From the NCBI RefSeq assembly GCF_958301595.1, contig NZ_CATQJU010000001.1, positions 1,736,001 through 1,800,000 of the forward strand: a stretch of 64,000 nt of DNA. The letters are read 5' to 3'. This stretch comes from Porphyromonas vaginalis (GTDB taxonomy: Bacteria; Bacteroidota; Bacteroidia; Bacteroidales; Porphyromonadaceae). Shown piece after piece: positions 63,610-64,000 of the stretch; position 1 is the stretch's first letter, and each line of letters starts with the position of its first letter. A program made the position numbers and the translations under genes. The notes beneath the pieces were generated by a model. That model had not been told where the DNA came from and ran no database searches. It saw only the letters and a list, made by a program, of their open reading frames with translations.

Positions 63610-64000
63610 ATGGGACAGACCAAAACAATTTCCCCAGCCGTAGAGGCTCGCATCCAAGCTGCCGTCCAAGCCCTCAGAGATGGGCGCGGCATTCTACTCG
63701 TAGATGATGAAAACCGTGAGAACGAGGGCGACATCATCTTCTCCACAGAGAGACTTACTCCACAAAACATCGCACTGATGATCCGTGAGTGCAGTGGCAT
63801 CATTTGCCTTTGCCTCAAGCCGAAGAAGTGCCAGGAGCTCAACCTCCCTCAGATGGTACAGCACAACACTTGTGTCAACAACACCGCCTTCACGATCTCG
63901 ATAGAGGCCAAGGAAGGGGTCACGACAGGTGTCTCAGCACATGATCGCTACGTGACCATCACGACGGCTGCACGAGCTAACGCCAAGCCTGAGGACTTAG
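63610..64000 (+). CDS. ribB: 3,4-dihydroxy-2-butanone 4-phosphate synthase, partial
   Basis: Makes the four-carbon unit of riboflavin from ribulose 5-phosphate. 130 residues are visible from the ATG at 63610 ([20 protein letters not shown]); the frame runs off the window. Motifs: [16 protein letters not shown] (acidic active site), [13 protein letters not shown], and [12 protein letters not shown] with the conserved HD. It may end after the RibB domain or continue into a RibA (GTP cyclohydrolase II) domain, as bifunctional RibBA; the missing part decides. Controlled by the FMN riboswitch upstream. Confidence 0.95.
   Translation, partial: MGQTKTISPAVEARIQAAVQALRDGRGILLVDDENRENEGDIIFSTERLTPQNIALMIRECSGIICLCLKPKKCQELNLPQMVQHNTCVNNTAFTISIEAKEGVTTGVSAHDRYVTITTAARANAKPEDL

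Noticed and set aside
63594-63842. 82-residue open frame antisense to ribB
   Set aside because: Lies within the conserved RibB catalytic region; a shadow frame.

Overview
The window looks like part of a Bacteroidales chromosome, most likely a Porphyromonas species of the non-gingivalis type. The reasons are protein-level likeness, repeated promoters of the Bacteroidetes form (a TAnnTTTG -7 box, usually TACCTTTG, a few tens of bases upstream of starts that lack Shine-Dalgarno sites), tRNA genes without encoded CCA, a type IX secretion sorting domain, and YidC, LpxK, DUF4834 and HU-CCDC81-like proteins. The genus is inferred; no database search was possible.

Layout. 1-2138: 5' part of a ClpC-like unfoldase (minus). 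2493-2966: a three-tRNA unit (Asp, Leu-CAG, Leu-GAG; minus). 3000-4074: a gene-free stretch with palindromic repeats. 4135-14765: pyrG, yidC, purF, carA, carB, trmN6 (plus), mainly nucleotide synthesis. 14807-17363: dense repeats (a composite palindromic element, four 91-bp tandem repeats, GC-rich direct repeats) holding an IS110-type insertion sequence with a probable bridge RNA. 17509-24754: TetR regulator, ABC exporter and two outer-membrane beta-barrel proteins, apparently one operon. About 24974-30915: an integrated mobilizable element with two tandem tyrosine recombinases, a ClbS/DfsB-type protein, a MobV-type relaxase and much non-coding structure; it splits an array of 22-bp palindromic repeats. 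31140-32926: phosphatidylethanolamine synthesis (psd, pssA) and a DUF4834 protein. 33222-54990 (minus): dnaB, lepA, yebC, pheT, mscS, a secreted leucine-rich-repeat protein, thiL, lpxK, sppA, lrgAB, an HU/LysM membrane protein, rimO, ftsY, nspC. 55110-62759: an AT-richer, apparently transferred island with a small HTH regulator, a PLD-nuclease/SNF2-helicase fusion, an Eco57I-like adenine methyltransferase and a 223-residue unknown protein, probably an anti-phage or restriction-type system. 63375-64000: FMN riboswitch and the 5' part of ribB.

Most notable: (1) the defence-like operon at 55-62.8 kb; (2) at least five unrelated-sequence intergenic arrays whose palindromic boxes are all spaced exactly 22 bp; (3) a roughly 400-bp composite palindromic element in three copies, one with its core inverted; (4) the IS110 element sitting among extragenic palindromes with a structured leader; (5) the mobilizable element with candidate attachment sites, a candidate oriT and a 22-bp array next to the clbS promoter.
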